From NCBI GenBank assembly GCA_946406355.1, contig CAMJKI010000014.1, forward strand, positions 1 through 36,160: DNA of 36,160 bases, in the 5' to 3' direction. The DNA comes from an uncultured Bacteroidales bacterium. GTDB lineage: Bacteria; Bacteroidota; Bacteroidia; Bacteroidales; UBA932. A program made the position numbers and the translations under genes. Shown here in pieces: positions 7,770 to 16,443 of the stretch (positions within the stretch are counted from its first letter, which is position 1; every line of letters starts with the position of its first letter). The notes beneath the pieces are model-generated. The model was not told the origin of the DNA. It saw only the letters and a program-made list of their open reading frames with translations, and searched no databases.

Positions 7770-9290
7770 TTAAATCAAAGGTTCGGCGGTCATGGCGGCG
7801 GGCTGCGGGATGCCCATGAGTTTCAGGATGGTGGGGGCCACGTTGCAAAGGGCGCCGTCCTTGACGGTCTTTACGGCGTCGCCGGCGTTAATTACCACAA
7901 ACTGAACGGTGTTCAGGGAGTGGGCGGTGTTGGGCGTACCGTCGGCGTTCACGGCGAAGTCGGCGTTGCCATGGTCGGCGGTAAGGAGCACCACATAATC
8001 CTTGGCGATGGCCTCTTCCACCACCTGGCCCACCAGCCTGTCGATGCAGGTGACGGCCTGGGTAATGGAGTTGTAAATGCCGGTGTGGCCCACCATGTCA
8101 CCGTTGGCGAAGTTCAGGATAATCATATCCTGCTTTCCGCTGCGAATCTGGTCGATAAGCTTTTCGGCCACCTCGGGGGCGCTCATCTGCGGCAGCAGGT
8201 CGTAGGTGGGCACCTTGGGGCTGTTCACCAGGATGCGGTCTTCGTTCTCAAAAACGGTCTCACGGCCGCCGTTGAAGAAGAAGGTCACATGGGCGTATTT
8301 TTCGGTTTCGGCTATGCGCAGCTGGTGTTTGCCGGCCTTGGAAACGGTTTCTCCCAGGGTGTCCTGCACCAGTTCCTTGTCGAAGAGGATGTGCACGCCC
8401 TTGAATGAAGCGTCGTAGGGAGTGAGGCAGCAGTAGTACAGCGGAATGGTGTGCATGCCCTCTTCCGGCATATCCTGCTGGGTGAGGACGGCGGTAAGTT
8501 CGCGGGCGCGGTCGTTGCGGAAATTGTAGAAGATAATGGCGTCGCCTTCCTCTACGGTGGCAACGGGCTTGCCGTTCTCGGTTACCACGATGGGCTTGAT
8601 GAATTCGTCGGTAACATCGGCGTCATAGCTGGCCTGGATGCCCTCCTGGGCCGATGCAAAAGCGTTGCCCTTGCCTTCCACCAGCAGGTCGTAGGCTTCC
8701 TTCACGCGGTTCCAGCGCTTGTCGCGGTCCATGGCGTAGAAGCGGCCGCATACGCTGGCTACTTTGCCGGTGGTCTCGGCCATCTTCTCTTCCAGTTCCT
8801 TCACAAAGCCCAGGCCGCTGCGGGGGTCCGTGTCACGGCCGTCCATGAAGGCATGCACGTACACTTTGTCCAGGCCTTCTTCCTTGGCCACACGCAGGAA
8901 TTCGTACACATGATCCAGGGAGCTGTGCACACCGCCGTGGGAGGTAAGGCCCATCAGGTGCAGCTTCTTGCCGCTCTGCTTCACATAGTCGTAGGCAGCC
9001 CTGATCTCCTTGTTCTCCAGCAGTTTATGTTCGCGGCAGGCGATGTTGATCTTTACCAGATCCTGATAAACTACCCGTCCGGCGCCCAGGTTCATGTGAC
9101 CTACCTCGGAGTTGCCCATCTGGCCGTCCGGAAGTCCCACAAATTCGCCGCAAGCCTGCAGATGGCCATACGGATACTTGGCCCGAAGAGCGTCGATATG
9201 GGGCGTTCCCTGGGTCCAGATAGCATTGGAATAGTCGTGACGGCCTTCACCCCAGCCGTCCAGGATCATGAGTAAAACTTTTCTGTTCAT
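7770..9290 (-). CDS. gpmI: 2,3-bisphosphoglycerate-independent phosphoglycerate mutase
   Basis: GpmI interconverts 3- and 2-phosphoglycerate in glycolysis and gluconeogenesis using two Mn ions and a phosphoserine intermediate. The 506-residue protein matches the usual length. It shows MILDGWGEG (metal ligand D11), the phosphorylated serine S61 in [21 protein letters not shown], the substrate-binding FRNDRAREL and TADHGNAD near the C terminus. It is preceded by a leader of about 105 nt containing two similar hairpins (9317-9400) and is followed one base later by lpxD. Coupling of a glycolytic gene to lipid A genes looks like a transcription unit of convenience. Confidence 0.97.
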   Translation of the reverse strand: MNRKVLLMILDGWGEGRHDYSNAIWTQGTPHIDALRAKYPYGHLQACGEFVGLPDGQMGNSEVGHMNLGAGRVVYQDLVKINIACREHKLLENKEIRAAYDYVKQSGKKLHLMGLTSHGGVHSSLDHVYEFLRVAKEEGLDKVYVHAFMDGRDTDPRSGLGFVKELEEKMAETTGKVASVCGRFYAMDRDKRWNRVKEAYDLLVEGKGNAFASAQEGIQASYDADVTDEFIKPIVVTENGKPVATVEEGDAIIFYNFRNDRARELTAVLTQQDMPEEGMHTIPLYYCCLTPYDASFKGVHILFDKELVQDTLGETVSKAGKHQLRIAETEKYAHVTFFFNGGRETVFENEDRILVNSPKVPTYDLLPQMSAPEVAEKLIDQIRSGKQDMIILNFANGDMVGHTGIYNSITQAVTCIDRLVGQVVEEAIAKDYVVLLTADHGNADFAVNADGTPNTAHSLNTVQFVVINAGDAVKTVKDGALCNVAPTILKLMGIPQPAAMTAEPLI

Positions 9291-9316
9291 ATAGTGAAAT
9301 ACATTATTATCCGTTT

Positions 9317-9400
9317 CGGGTGCAAAACAGCCCTTTTTGCCCCCGACTTTCTGTTTTTTGCCTGTTCGGGGGTGAATCGGGCCATTTTTGCCCCCGAATC
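9317..9400 (-). repeat. Two imperfect tandem hairpins in the gpmI leader
   Basis: Read on the minus strand, two similar units follow one another, each starting TCGGGGGCAAAAA and closing with CACCC..GAA, so each can fold as a G/C-capped hairpin. The copies begin near 9400 and 9351, about 49-50 nt apart. They fill most of the gap between tilS and gpmI and would lie in the 5' untranslated region of gpmI if the TAAATTTG box at 9403-9410 is the promoter. Function is unknown. Confidence 0.55.
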
Positions 9401-9402
9401 TG

Positions 9403-9410
9403 CAAATTTA
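9403..9410 (-). promoter_or_regulatory. Probable -7 box of the gpmI promoter
   Basis: TAAATTTG on the minus strand fits TAnnTTTG. It includes the stop codon of tilS. The -33 position holds only TTCG at 19-nt spacing, so the match is partial. Confidence 0.45.
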
Positions 9411-10538
9411 CATATTTTTCGCAGATATGCGAATGATGCGGCGGGTGGTTTTGGTAACCCGGACGGAATGATCTATGCAATAGCCGGCCACTGCCAGTAC
9501 GTGGTGCGGGTCCCGGGCGCTCTTGTACAGCACCACAAAGGGCTTTTCATCGGCCGGGATGTGATGGTCGGTGAACCAGTCCTGCATCTTTTTCTTCCCC
9601 GGTGCGCCCAGCGGCCTTATCCAGTCGCCGCTCTCCCAGCGGCCTTCCACCAGCTCCCCGGCCTTGTCGGCATCCAAAATGAGCATCCCCTCCGGCTGCT
9701 TAACGTTTTCCGTCCCGTCCCAAGGCTCTTGGATCAGTTCCACGTCCAGGCTGGACCAGGTCCAAGCAGTTTTTGGACTAGATCCCTTTTTATCCCATGG
9801 ACCAGGTCCACCGATATTGCCTCCCAGACCCTTCTCTGGCATACTTGCCGGACCAGGTCCAACACATAAAACTGGACCAGGTCCAAGGGGAGAGGCCAAC
9901 TCCTCCCCAAACCGCTCCATATCACGGTTCAGGGTTTCTACGAAGCGGGGGTTGATTTCCCGGAAAACGGGAAAAACCAGGTTGCGGATTTTGTTGCGCT
10001 TGAAGTCGTTTTGGGCATTGGTGGCATCTTCGCGCCAGGAGAGCTTATGCCCGGCGGCGAAGGCTTCAATCTCCTCGCGGGTCATGCCAAGAAGGGGGCG
10101 AAGCAGGGGAATGTCGGCAAAGTCCGGGTCCGGAAGGAAACCGGAGGCCTTCATGCCCAGGATGCCTCGCACGCCAGTTCCGCGTAACAAATTGAGCATC
10201 AGTGTTTCGGCATTGTCGTTGGCATTGTGCGCCACGGCCACGCCGGAGTAGCCGAATTCCCGGCACAGTTCCCCGAACCAATGGTAACGGAGCCGCCGGG
10301 CAGCCATTTCTATGCTGATGCCTTCGGCCGATGCAAACGCTTCTGTATCAAAGCGTTTAACGTGGCAGATTACGCCGGCGGAAGCGGCCAGTGAGCGCAC
10401 GAATGTTTCATCGGCGTCGCTTTCGGCTCCCCGCAGGCCAAAATTGCAGTGGGCCATTGCGAAAGGCCCGCCTTCCAGACGGACCTTTTCGGTAAGGCAT
10501 ACCGAGTCGATGCCCCCGCTCACTGCCAGCAGTAACAT
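9408..10538 (-). CDS. tilS: tRNA(Ile)-lysidine synthase with palindromic-repeat insert
   Basis: TilS makes lysidine at C34 of the CAU-anticodon isoleucine tRNA, switching it to read AUA. The 376-residue protein starts only six residues before the PP-loop motif SGGIDS (7-12). An in-frame TAG two codons upstream rules out a longer N terminus. HNANDNAETLMLNLLRGTG (104-122) and DATNAQNDFKRNKIRN confirm the family. The C-terminal substrate-binding domain resumes about residue 270 (WIRPLGAPGKKKMQDWF is typical). Between them residues 217-263 form a Gly/Pro-rich, low-complexity stretch with three GPGP motifs that is encoded by a repeat array at 9752-9885. The gene lies 3 nt after the DUF3078 gene. 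It is probably functional because the frame is intact. Confidence 0.93.
   Translation of the reverse strand: MLLLAVSGGIDSVCLTEKVRLEGGPFAMAHCNFGLRGAESDADETFVRSLAASAGVICHVKRFDTEAFASAEGISIEMAARRLRYHWFGELCREFGYSGVAVAHNANDNAETLMLNLLRGTGVRGILGMKASGFLPDPDFADIPLLRPLLGMTREEIEAFAAGHKLSWREDATNAQNDFKRNKIRNLVFPVFREINPRFVETLNRDMERFGEELASPLGPGPVLCVGPGPASMPEKGLGGNIGGPGPWDKKGSSPKTAWTWSSLDVELIQEPWDGTENVKQPEGMLILDADKAGELVEGRWESGDWIRPLGAPGKKKMQDWFTDHHIPADEKPFVVLYKSARDPHHVLAVAGYCIDHSVRVTKTTRRIIRISAKNM
9752..9885. repeat. Array of the 13-bp palindrome TGGACCAGGTCCA inside tilS
   Basis: Four near-identical copies of TGGACCAGGTCCA occur at 9752-9764, 9798-9810, 9849-9861 (first base C) and 9873-9885. A degenerate copy lies at 9774-9786. 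Start-to-start distances are 22, 24, 51 and 24 bp, so units are about 24 bp with one position probably decayed. Three copies are read as GPGP in tilS, but the copy at 9752 is read in another frame (WTWS). Conservation is therefore of DNA, not protein. Confidence 0.85.
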
Positions 10539-10541
10539 CGC

Positions 10542-11618
10542 CTATTTCTTATTGGTGACGGTCCAGGTGAAGCCGAACTCCAGGAATTCCTTGAACTGGA
10601 CGCCCTTAGTATCCGGTTTGCCGTCCTTGTCCAGGTCACGTACCACAACGCGCGGGTCGTAAATCAAATTGGTGGAAAGGGTGAGGGCAAAGTATTTGGC
10701 CAGTTTCCAGAACACCTTGTTGTCCCAGGTGATACGCGGTTCCACCTTGGGCGTAAGATAGTTGTAAAACAGGGTAACTTGTGTGGTGTAGGAGAATGCG
10801 TCATTGATAACCCAGGCCATGTCGGCCTTCACCTGCGTACCGAATTCCACGCGGGCCGATTTGAACTGCTCGTACGCCTGTTCTGCATAGGCATCTTTGG
10901 GCGTGGCGTAAGTGCTGCCTTCCACCAGGTCCATACCGTATGTGTAGCGGAGCTCGGGGATGGTTACGAACACGGCGCCGCCGGAAAGCGGGGCCACGTT
11001 CAGGGAGAACCACGGAGCCGGCGTCCACAGCACACCGATACCCAGGTTGACGTAGGCCGGAGCGAAGAATCCGGATTTCAGGTTGTTCCTGGCAGCTTCC
11101 CGCCAGGCGGCCGATTCGTCATTGGGATGGGCGGCGAACTGGGCGTCCGTGGGAGTCTTGTAGTTATAGTTGTTGTTGAACTGGGTCTTGAAGTCGAAGC
11201 TGGCGGAATAGGCCAGGTTCTTGATGGGCGTCTCGTAACCCCACTTGGATTCCAGGTAAATGCGGTCCTTGCTCTTCTGCAGGATGGGCTTGTCGGCCGA
11301 CCAAAGGAAACCGTAATCCAACTGCAGGCGGTTGGTTCCCACCAGTTTCTCCTTGGCATAATTGGCACTGGCGTCCAGGTTGCCCGCCAGGGAAACGGTG
11401 TTGTAACCGCCCGCTGCCCACTGGCTCAGGAAAGTCTGGCCGAAGTTGATGTTGGTTAGGACGGTATTGGTCCAGTATTGGGGCTTTACCACCTTTTCGG
11501 GCACGTCCTCAGCAGCACTCAAAGCCGCGGCTGCCGCAGCCGCCGCGTCCTGCGTATTCTGGGCCGATGCCGCCACCGTGACAGCGGACACCGCAATAAT
11601 GCAAAATAATCTCTTCAT
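10542..11618 (-). CDS. DUF3078 family secreted/outer-membrane protein
   Basis: A 358-residue protein with a clear Sec signal peptide (MKRLFCIIAVSAVTVAASAQ) and an Ala-rich patch after the cleavage site (AAAAAAAAL). The body is rich in alternating aromatic/polar beta-strand patterns, for example WTNTVLTNINFGQTFLSQW, LQLDYGFLW and TQVTLFYNYLTPKVEPRITW, and ends FGFTWTVTNKK. This matches the Bacteroidota DUF3078 family, thought to be outer-membrane beta-barrels of unknown function. The start chosen at 11618 is the ATG that begins the signal peptide. The open frame extends 63 bases further upstream, but that part has no signal character. tilS starts 3 nt downstream. No specific role can be given. 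Confidence 0.85.
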   Translation of the reverse strand: MKRLFCIIAVSAVTVAASAQNTQDAAAAAAAALSAAEDVPEKVVKPQYWTNTVLTNINFGQTFLSQWAAGGYNTVSLAGNLDASANYAKEKLVGTNRLQLDYGFLWSADKPILQKSKDRIYLESKWGYETPIKNLAYSASFDFKTQFNNNYNYKTPTDAQFAAHPNDESAAWREAARNNLKSGFFAPAYVNLGIGVLWTPAPWFSLNVAPLSGGAVFVTIPELRYTYGMDLVEGSTYATPKDAYAEQAYEQFKSARVEFGTQVKADMAWVINDAFSYTTQVTLFYNYLTPKVEPRITWDNKVFWKLAKYFALTLSTNLIYDPRVVVRDLDKDGKPDTKGVQFKEFLEFGFTWTVTNKK

Positions 11619-11635
11619 CTTCAAATATTTAAAAC

Positions 11636-11666
11636 AAAAGACCTGCCACTGTAGCATAGGTCTTTT
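11636..11666. terminator. Small inverted repeat before the DUF3078 gene
   Basis: AAAAGACCT (11636-11644) and AGGTCTTTT (11658-11666) form a perfect 9-bp stem around a 13-nt loop, flanked by A-rich and T-rich runs on both strands. It could terminate transcription from proS on the minus strand (stem followed by TTTTG), or act as a leader hairpin for the DUF3078 gene. It lies directly after the long inverted repeat at 11672-11734. Confidence 0.5.
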
Positions 11667-11671
11667 TCTGA

Positions 11672-11734
11672 CAACAGACATCTCTTTTCCGTAGCATCGG
11701 CAATTTCTTAGCGAAGGAAAAGAGATGTCTGTTG
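11672..11734. repeat. Long perfect inverted repeat with conserved loop (copy 2)
   Basis: A perfect 19-bp inverted repeat (11672-11690 and 11716-11734) encloses a 25-nt loop containing GCATCGGCAATTTCTTAGC. It begins 7 nt after the proS stop codon. The loop and innermost stem match copy 1 at 4299-4367, while the outer stems are unrelated. No U-tract follows on either strand directly. Confidence 0.85.
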
Positions 11735-11741
11735 CATCATT

Positions 11742-13220
11742 CTAGTAGGAACGGGCAAAGATAACCCGCTGATGGGAAGGCTTGCCGGTGTAGATGCATT
11801 TGCCTTCTTCCATGCAAACGGCGCTGTCCACGGGGATGCAGCGGATGGTTGCTTTGGTTTCTTCCTGAATGCGGGCCTCGGTTTCGGCCGTGCCGTCCCA
11901 GTGGCAAAGCAGGAAGCCGCCCTTCTCGATTTCCACTTTGAAATCTTCCCAGGTATCCACCTTGCGGATATTGGCGTCGCGGAAGGCGAGCGCCTTGTTG
12001 TAGATGCCCTTCTGGATATCGTCCAGCAGGTCGATGATGCGGTCTTCCAGGCCTTCCAGCGGTTCGGAGATTTTCTCCAGCGTGTCCCGGCGGCAAACTT
12101 CCACCGTACCGTTCTGAAGATCCCGCGGGCCCATGGCCAGCCGCACCGGCACGCCCTTGAGTTCCCACTCGGCAAACTTGAAGCCCGGACGCAGGGTGTC
12201 GCGGTCGTCCACCTCTACGCTGTGGCCCTTGGCCTCCAGCGCCTTCTTCAGTTCGTACATCTTGTCCAGCACGGCGTTATGCTCTTCGTCGCTCTTGTAG
12301 ATGGGCACCATCACCACCTGGATGGGAGCCAGGGCGGGCGGAAGCACCAGGCCGTTGTCGTCGCCGTGGGCCATGATAAGGGCACCCATCAGACGGGTGG
12401 AAACGCCCCAGGAAGTGGCCCAGACGTATTCGTCCTTGCCTTCCTTGTTGGTGAAGGTTACATCGAAGCTCTTGGCAAAGTTCTGGCCCAGGAAGTGGGA
12501 AGTACCGGCCTGCAGGGCCTTGCCGTCCTGCATCATGGCCTCGATGGTCATGGTGTCCAGGGCGCCGGCAAAACGCTCGCCGGGGCTCTTGTGACCCACC
12601 ACCACGGGCAGGGCCATAACCTCGCGGGCAAATTTGGCATACACGTTTACCATCTGTTCCTTTTCGGCCTCGGCCTCCTGGGCGCTGGCGTGGGCGGTAT
12701 GGCCTTCCTGCCACAGGAATTCGGCCGTGCGAAGGAACAGGCGCGTGCGCATTTCCCAGCGAACCACGTTGCACCACTGGTTGCACAGCACCGGCAGGTC
12801 GCGCCAGCTGTGGATCCAGTTCTTATAGGTATTCCAGATAATGGTTTCCGACGTAGGACGCACGATGAGCTCTTCTTCCAGCTTGGCATCCGGGTCCACC
12901 ACCACACCGCCGCCGTTAGGGTCGTTCATCAGGCGGTGATGGGTTACCACGGCGCACTCCTTGGCGAAGCCGGCCACATGTTCGGCCTCCTTGCTGAAGA
13001 AGCTCTTGGGAATGAACAGGGGGAAGTAGGCGTTCTTGTGCCCCGTTTCCTTGAACATCCGGTCCAGGATGCCCTGCATCTTTTCCCAGATGGCATAGCC
13101 GTAGGGCTTGATAACCATGCATCCGCGTACGGCGGACTGCTCGGCCAGGTCGGCCTTGACCACCAGGTCGTTATACCACTGGGAATAGTTCTCTTCCCGT
13201 TTTGTTACCTCTTTTGCCAT
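11742..13220 (-). CDS. proS: Prolyl-tRNA synthetase, short archaeal/eukaryal-like type
   Basis: This class II synthetase charges tRNA-Pro with proline. The 492-residue length, the start [20 protein letters not shown] and lack of the bacterial editing insertion place it in the archaeal/eukaryal-like ProRS group, common in Bacteroidota. Visible class II motifs are GYAIWEKMQ and [16 protein letters not shown] with [17 protein letters not shown] (motif 2), and the GWGVSTR-type motif 3 ([22 protein letters not shown]). The anticodon-binding domain follows ([14 protein letters not shown] to the C terminus), ending in the FARSY type. The start is the ATG at 13220. The open frame runs 105 bases further upstream but that part has no family similarity. 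A -7 box lies at 13323-13330. Confidence 0.96.
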   Translation of the reverse strand: MAKEVTKREENYSQWYNDLVVKADLAEQSAVRGCMVIKPYGYAIWEKMQGILDRMFKETGHKNAYFPLFIPKSFFSKEAEHVAGFAKECAVVTHHRLMNDPNGGGVVVDPDAKLEEELIVRPTSETIIWNTYKNWIHSWRDLPVLCNQWCNVVRWEMRTRLFLRTAEFLWQEGHTAHASAQEAEAEKEQMVNVYAKFAREVMALPVVVGHKSPGERFAGALDTMTIEAMMQDGKALQAGTSHFLGQNFAKSFDVTFTNKEGKDEYVWATSWGVSTRLMGALIMAHGDDNGLVLPPALAPIQVVMVPIYKSDEEHNAVLDKMYELKKALEAKGHSVEVDDRDTLRPGFKFAEWELKGVPVRLAMGPRDLQNGTVEVCRRDTLEKISEPLEGLEDRIIDLLDDIQKGIYNKALAFRDANIRKVDTWEDFKVEIEKGGFLLCHWDGTAETEARIQEETKATIRCIPVDSAVCMEEGKCIYTGKPSHQRVIFARSY

Positions 13221-13322
13221 AGTTTTATTGTATTTTTTCTTTTTTGTGCTTAATATTGTTCCCTGAACACGGATATCGGGTACAAATTTTGATGTAGGTT
13301 CCGTGAACCGGAGATTCCGGCG

Positions 13323-13330
13323 CAAAGATA
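13323..13330 (-). promoter_or_regulatory. -7 box of the proS promoter
   Basis: TATCTTTG on the minus strand, in the same GCGCAAAGATAC setting as the rimP promoter (GTGCAAAGATAC). No TTTG is found at the expected -33 distance. The transcript would have a leader of nearly 100 nt containing the palindrome GGTTC-nnn-GAACC. Confidence 0.55.
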
Positions 13331-13363
13331 CTTATTTTTATTGGATAAAAGGAGGTACTGACG

Positions 13364-14584
13364 ATGAAAAAGAGATTTATGGCATATGCACTTGCTGCCT
13401 TTGCCACCCTGTCCTGCGCTACCGTGGGCGGGCTTCAGACCCAGACCTACGATGACGGCATCTACGCCCGCCCCGTGGCGGAAGTGGTGCCAAGCGTTTC
13501 CCAGGACCAGCTGGACAATCTTCTTGCCGACAGCCGGTCGTCCGAGGCTTATATCCTGAGCGGAGGCGACACGCTGGTTGTCCCCGCAGGCAAGAGTATC
13601 CGTTTGAACAAGGACAATACCATCATTACTGTGCAAGATACGCCGGCATGGGCATGGAACTATTCCTTCGCCTACAGCCCCTGGTATTTCCGGGACTATT
13701 ATTATTGGCACAGCCCCTGGTACTACAGCTCCTGGCGTTTCACTCCCTGGCGTTACCATTCCTGGTATTTCGACCCCTGGTATCGCGATTTTGTGTGGCA
13801 CAGCCCCTGGTACTATGATCCCTGGTACGGATACTACAGTCCCTGGTTCTACGATTCATGGTATTATCCCTACGGCTATTACGGCCCTTACTGGGATTAT
13901 TATCCTTACCGCTACAGCTATTACTATGGCTATCCGGCCTATTATGGCCATGGCTACATGTGGGGCGGCGGACACCGCTGGCAGCCTTCCCGGGCCGCAC
14001 AAGTGGGGCATCGTGAGGGCAACAGGCCCATTCGCGGTTCTTCCACTCCCCGCAGCGCTTCGGTCCGCTCCGGCAGCCAGACCCGTTCCGTTGCATCCGG
14101 AAGCGCTTCTTCGGCCCGCGGTTCTTCCGTGCGCACTTCCACGGCAGGACGCAGCACCTCTGCTTCCCGTGCTGCATCGGCCAGCCGTACTTCCAGCGTA
14201 AGCCGTTCGGGCGCAACATCCGCAACCCGTTCGTCGGGTTCGGCCGTTCGCAGCTCCGGAACGGTGGGCACTTCGCGTTCAGCCAGCAGCACCCGTTCTT
14301 CCGGCAACTACCGCAGTTCTGCTTCCGGCAACTACCGCAGTTCTGCTTCCGGCAGTTCCGTAAGGTCTTCCGGCAGCAGCAGTGTCCGTTCCTCGGAAAG
14401 CAGTTCCGGCGCCAGCCGCTCTTCCGGCAGCTACTCCGGTGGCAGTTCGGTCCGTTCTTCCGGCAGCAGCAGTTCCGGTGCCACCCGTTCTTCGGGCGGC
14501 GGTTATTCCGGCGGCGGCTCCAGCCGTTCCTCCGGTGGCGGTTCCTCCTCCTCCGGTGGAGGCCGTTCGGGTGGTCGTAGATAA
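13364..14584 (+). CDS. Trp/Tyr-rich and Ser/Arg-rich surface lipoprotein, unknown function
   Basis: A 406-residue predicted lipoprotein; the signal peptide MKKRFMAYALAAFATLSC gives Cys18 as the acylated residue. Residues 19-95 form an ordinary folded-looking segment (DTLVVPAGKSIRLNKDNTI). Residues 96-206 are extremely rich in Trp and Tyr and contain seven [S/T/D]PW[Y/R/F] motifs at 105, 117, 127, 137, 147, 152 and 159, mostly ten residues apart. Residues 207-406 are almost entirely Ser, Arg, Gly, Thr and Ala in RSSGS-like repeats, ending GGGRSGGRR. Similar proteins in Bacteroides have been misannotated as vitellogenin precursors; no function is known. The tail is strongly basic. The OmpP1/FadL-like gene follows after 19 nt, so the two are probably cotranscribed. 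An ATG with a strong GGAGG site at 13351 fixes the start. Confidence 0.85.
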   Translation: MKKRFMAYALAAFATLSCATVGGLQTQTYDDGIYARPVAEVVPSVSQDQLDNLLADSRSSEAYILSGGDTLVVPAGKSIRLNKDNTIITVQDTPAWAWNYSFAYSPWYFRDYYYWHSPWYYSSWRFTPWRYHSWYFDPWYRDFVWHSPWYYDPWYGYYSPWFYDSWYYPYGYYGPYWDYYPYRYSYYYGYPAYYGHGYMWGGGHRWQPSRAAQVGHREGNRPIRGSSTPRSASVRSGSQTRSVASGSASSARGSSVRTSTAGRSTSASRAASASRTSSVSRSGATSATRSSGSAVRSSGTVGTSRSASSTRSSGNYRSSASGNYRSSASGSSVRSSGSSSVRSSESSSGASRSSGSYSGGSSVRSSGSSSSGATRSSGGGYSGGGSSRSSGGGSSSSGGGRSGGRR

Positions 14585-14603
14585 CTAATTGAAAGTAAAG
14601 AAA

Positions 14604-16265
14604 ATGAAAAAGATAGTAACCATCTTGCTGGTGGCGGCGGCCGGCATATCGGCCTCTGCCCAAACATGGCAGGACGCCTATTGGTTCACGGATTATAATT
14701 ATGGCGGAACGGCCCGTACCGTGGGTATGGGCAATGCCGTCACCGCCATTGGCGGAGATCCGGGAACCCTGGTGTTCAACCCGGCCGGTTCGGCCGTGGC
14801 GGCCTATTCTCAGTTTTCCGTAACGCCGGGCATCACTTTCTCGGCTTCGTCAGCGCAGGGACTCGCTCTCACTTCTTCGGACGGCAATGCCCAGCCTGTG
14901 GGTTTCGGCGACAAGGTGAACACGGGATATGCCCGGGTCAAGATGCCCAATATTTCCTACATCGCTTCGTTCGATACGGGCAGAAGGCGCGGACTTAAGC
15001 GCTTCTCCTTCGGCTTTTCCTTCAATTCCACCAATAACTACACGTCCCGTTTCAATGCTGCCGGCATCAACCAGGACAATTCCTACGCGGCTTCGCTGGC
15101 TTCATCGGCCGACGGCTTCTCGCAGGAAGTGATGGGCAAGGAGGACTGGTTCTACGATAAGGATCCTTACCGCATGCCCGCGTGGGTAGATATGGTGGGT
15201 TACCGCAGTGGCATGATTAACGGCGTAGTGGGTACCGACGGTACTTATATCGCCCTTACGGAAACCATGGACCAGCAGGGCAATTTCCGCCTGGCTGCTC
15301 CGGTGTACCAGCAGTACGGGCTGCAGTCTACCGGCTTCAAGAGCGACTTCCTGTTCAATTTCGCCCTCAATTTCTCGGACCGTTTTTACATGGGTGCCAA
15401 TGTGGGCATTACCAACCTGAACTACAACCAGGTGCGGTACTGGAGGGAAAGCCCGGCCAACGAAGCCGAATTCCCCACCATCGCTTATGCCGATGGCACC
15501 ACGGCCCGCTTCTCCTCCCTGCTGATGCAGGAGAACTTCCGGGATTCCGGCACGGGCCTGTATCTGAAAGTGGGCTTCCTCTGGCGTCCCGTGCCGTTCC
15601 TGCGTCTGGCCGCCGCCGTGCAAACCCCTACCATGTTGCATATTACGGAACGCTATGGGTATAAGGGACAGGTCACTTTGTCGGACCGGGTTTCTCCGTC
15701 GGCCAAGTCGCCGGAAGACGAGTGGACGTACAAGCTTCGTTCTCCCATGCGCGTGAATGCCGGCCTGGCTTTCTCCATCGGCACCCTGGCGGTGCTCAGT
15801 GCCGACTATGAGATGGCCAATTACGGGAAAGCCCGTTTTGCTACAAACGCTTCCGACGACAGCTCTTTCATGGAGTCGTACTTCTCCGGTCCCAACAGGG
15901 ATATCGCCGAGCAGCTGGGATTTTCCCACATGCTGCGTGCAGGTATGGAGGTGAAGGTTCATCCCGCCGTGTCCGTGCGGGCCGGTTATAACCTTACCAC
16001 CGATGCCGACCGTTATAGCGAGTCTCCTGTAAGGCACGCTTTCTCGCTGGGTGCCGGCTATGCGTCCAACGGTCCTTTCTATATGGATATGGCCGTCCGC
16101 CTGCGCACAACTCCCAAGGAGTACTATATTCCTTATGAGTATTATTATGCTCCCGATCCGGAAAAGTACTACGCCAAGGAGATACGTGACGATATCCTTA
16201 CCCCGGAAATTGCCGTCCGTGCTTTCATGGTAGATGCGCTGCTCACGGTTGGCTGGCGGTTCTGA
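14604..16265 (+). CDS. OmpP1/FadL-family outer-membrane protein
   Basis: A 553-residue predicted outer-membrane beta-barrel with a signal peptide (MKKIVTILLVAAAGISASAQ). The N-terminal block GGTARTVGMGNAVTAIGGDPGTLVFNPAGSA is typical of the OMPP1/FadL/TodX and related PorV-like families, which take up hydrophobic compounds or serve as surface scaffolds. Many amphipathic strands follow, for example FNFALNFSDRFYMGANVGI, GLYLKVGFLWRPVPFLRLAAAVQTP and FSLGAGYASNGPFYMDMAVRLR, and the chain ends in an aromatic residue (LLTVGWRF), as barrels recognised by Bam do. The ATG at 14604 is preferred to an in-frame TTG five codons upstream because it begins the signal peptide. It follows the Trp/Tyr-rich lipoprotein by 19 nt. 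The transported substrate, if any, is unknown. Confidence 0.85.
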   Translation: MKKIVTILLVAAAGISASAQTWQDAYWFTDYNYGGTARTVGMGNAVTAIGGDPGTLVFNPAGSAVAAYSQFSVTPGITFSASSAQGLALTSSDGNAQPVGFGDKVNTGYARVKMPNISYIASFDTGRRRGLKRFSFGFSFNSTNNYTSRFNAAGINQDNSYAASLASSADGFSQEVMGKEDWFYDKDPYRMPAWVDMVGYRSGMINGVVGTDGTYIALTETMDQQGNFRLAAPVYQQYGLQSTGFKSDFLFNFALNFSDRFYMGANVGITNLNYNQVRYWRESPANEAEFPTIAYADGTTARFSSLLMQENFRDSGTGLYLKVGFLWRPVPFLRLAAAVQTPTMLHITERYGYKGQVTLSDRVSPSAKSPEDEWTYKLRSPMRVNAGLAFSIGTLAVLSADYEMANYGKARFATNASDDSSFMESYFSGPNRDIAEQLGFSHMLRAGMEVKVHPAVSVRAGYNLTTDADRYSESPVRHAFSLGAGYASNGPFYMDMAVRLRTTPKEYYIPYEYYYAPDPEKYYAKEIRDDILTPEIAVRAFMVDALLTVGWRF

Positions 16266-16406
16266 GCATTCCACAGGCTTACGCACTTTTTCTGCCTACG
16301 TTACCCCTTCCCGAAACCCCTCCCCTCGGGGGAGGGACTTATCAGAGGAAGGTTATATGACATTTTGGCAGTTTCGTCCCATTGGCACGAAGTTGGATTA
16401 TTTGAT

Positions 16407-16437
16407 GGCGTCACTCCCGGCGGGTGGCGCCTATTTT
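16407..16437 (+). terminator. Probable terminator after the OmpP1-like gene
   Basis: GGCGTCACTC pairs with GGGTGGCGCC (two G-U pairs) across a short G/C loop and is followed by TATTTTA. A second hairpin lies upstream at 16318-16336 (CCCTCCCC/GGGGAGGG), with no T-run. Both fall in the gap before dnaK. Confidence 0.5.
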
Positions 16438-16443
16438 ATGCCT

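Noticed and set aside
9752..9885. CRISPR-like array in tilS
   Set aside because: Units are 13-bp palindromes with about 10-bp gaps and remain inside an intact tilS frame; far too short for CRISPR repeats and spacers.
13221..13325. N-terminal extension of ProS by 35 residues
   Set aside because: The extension contains the leader downstream of the -7 box and has no similarity to the family; [18 protein letters not shown] is the normal beginning.
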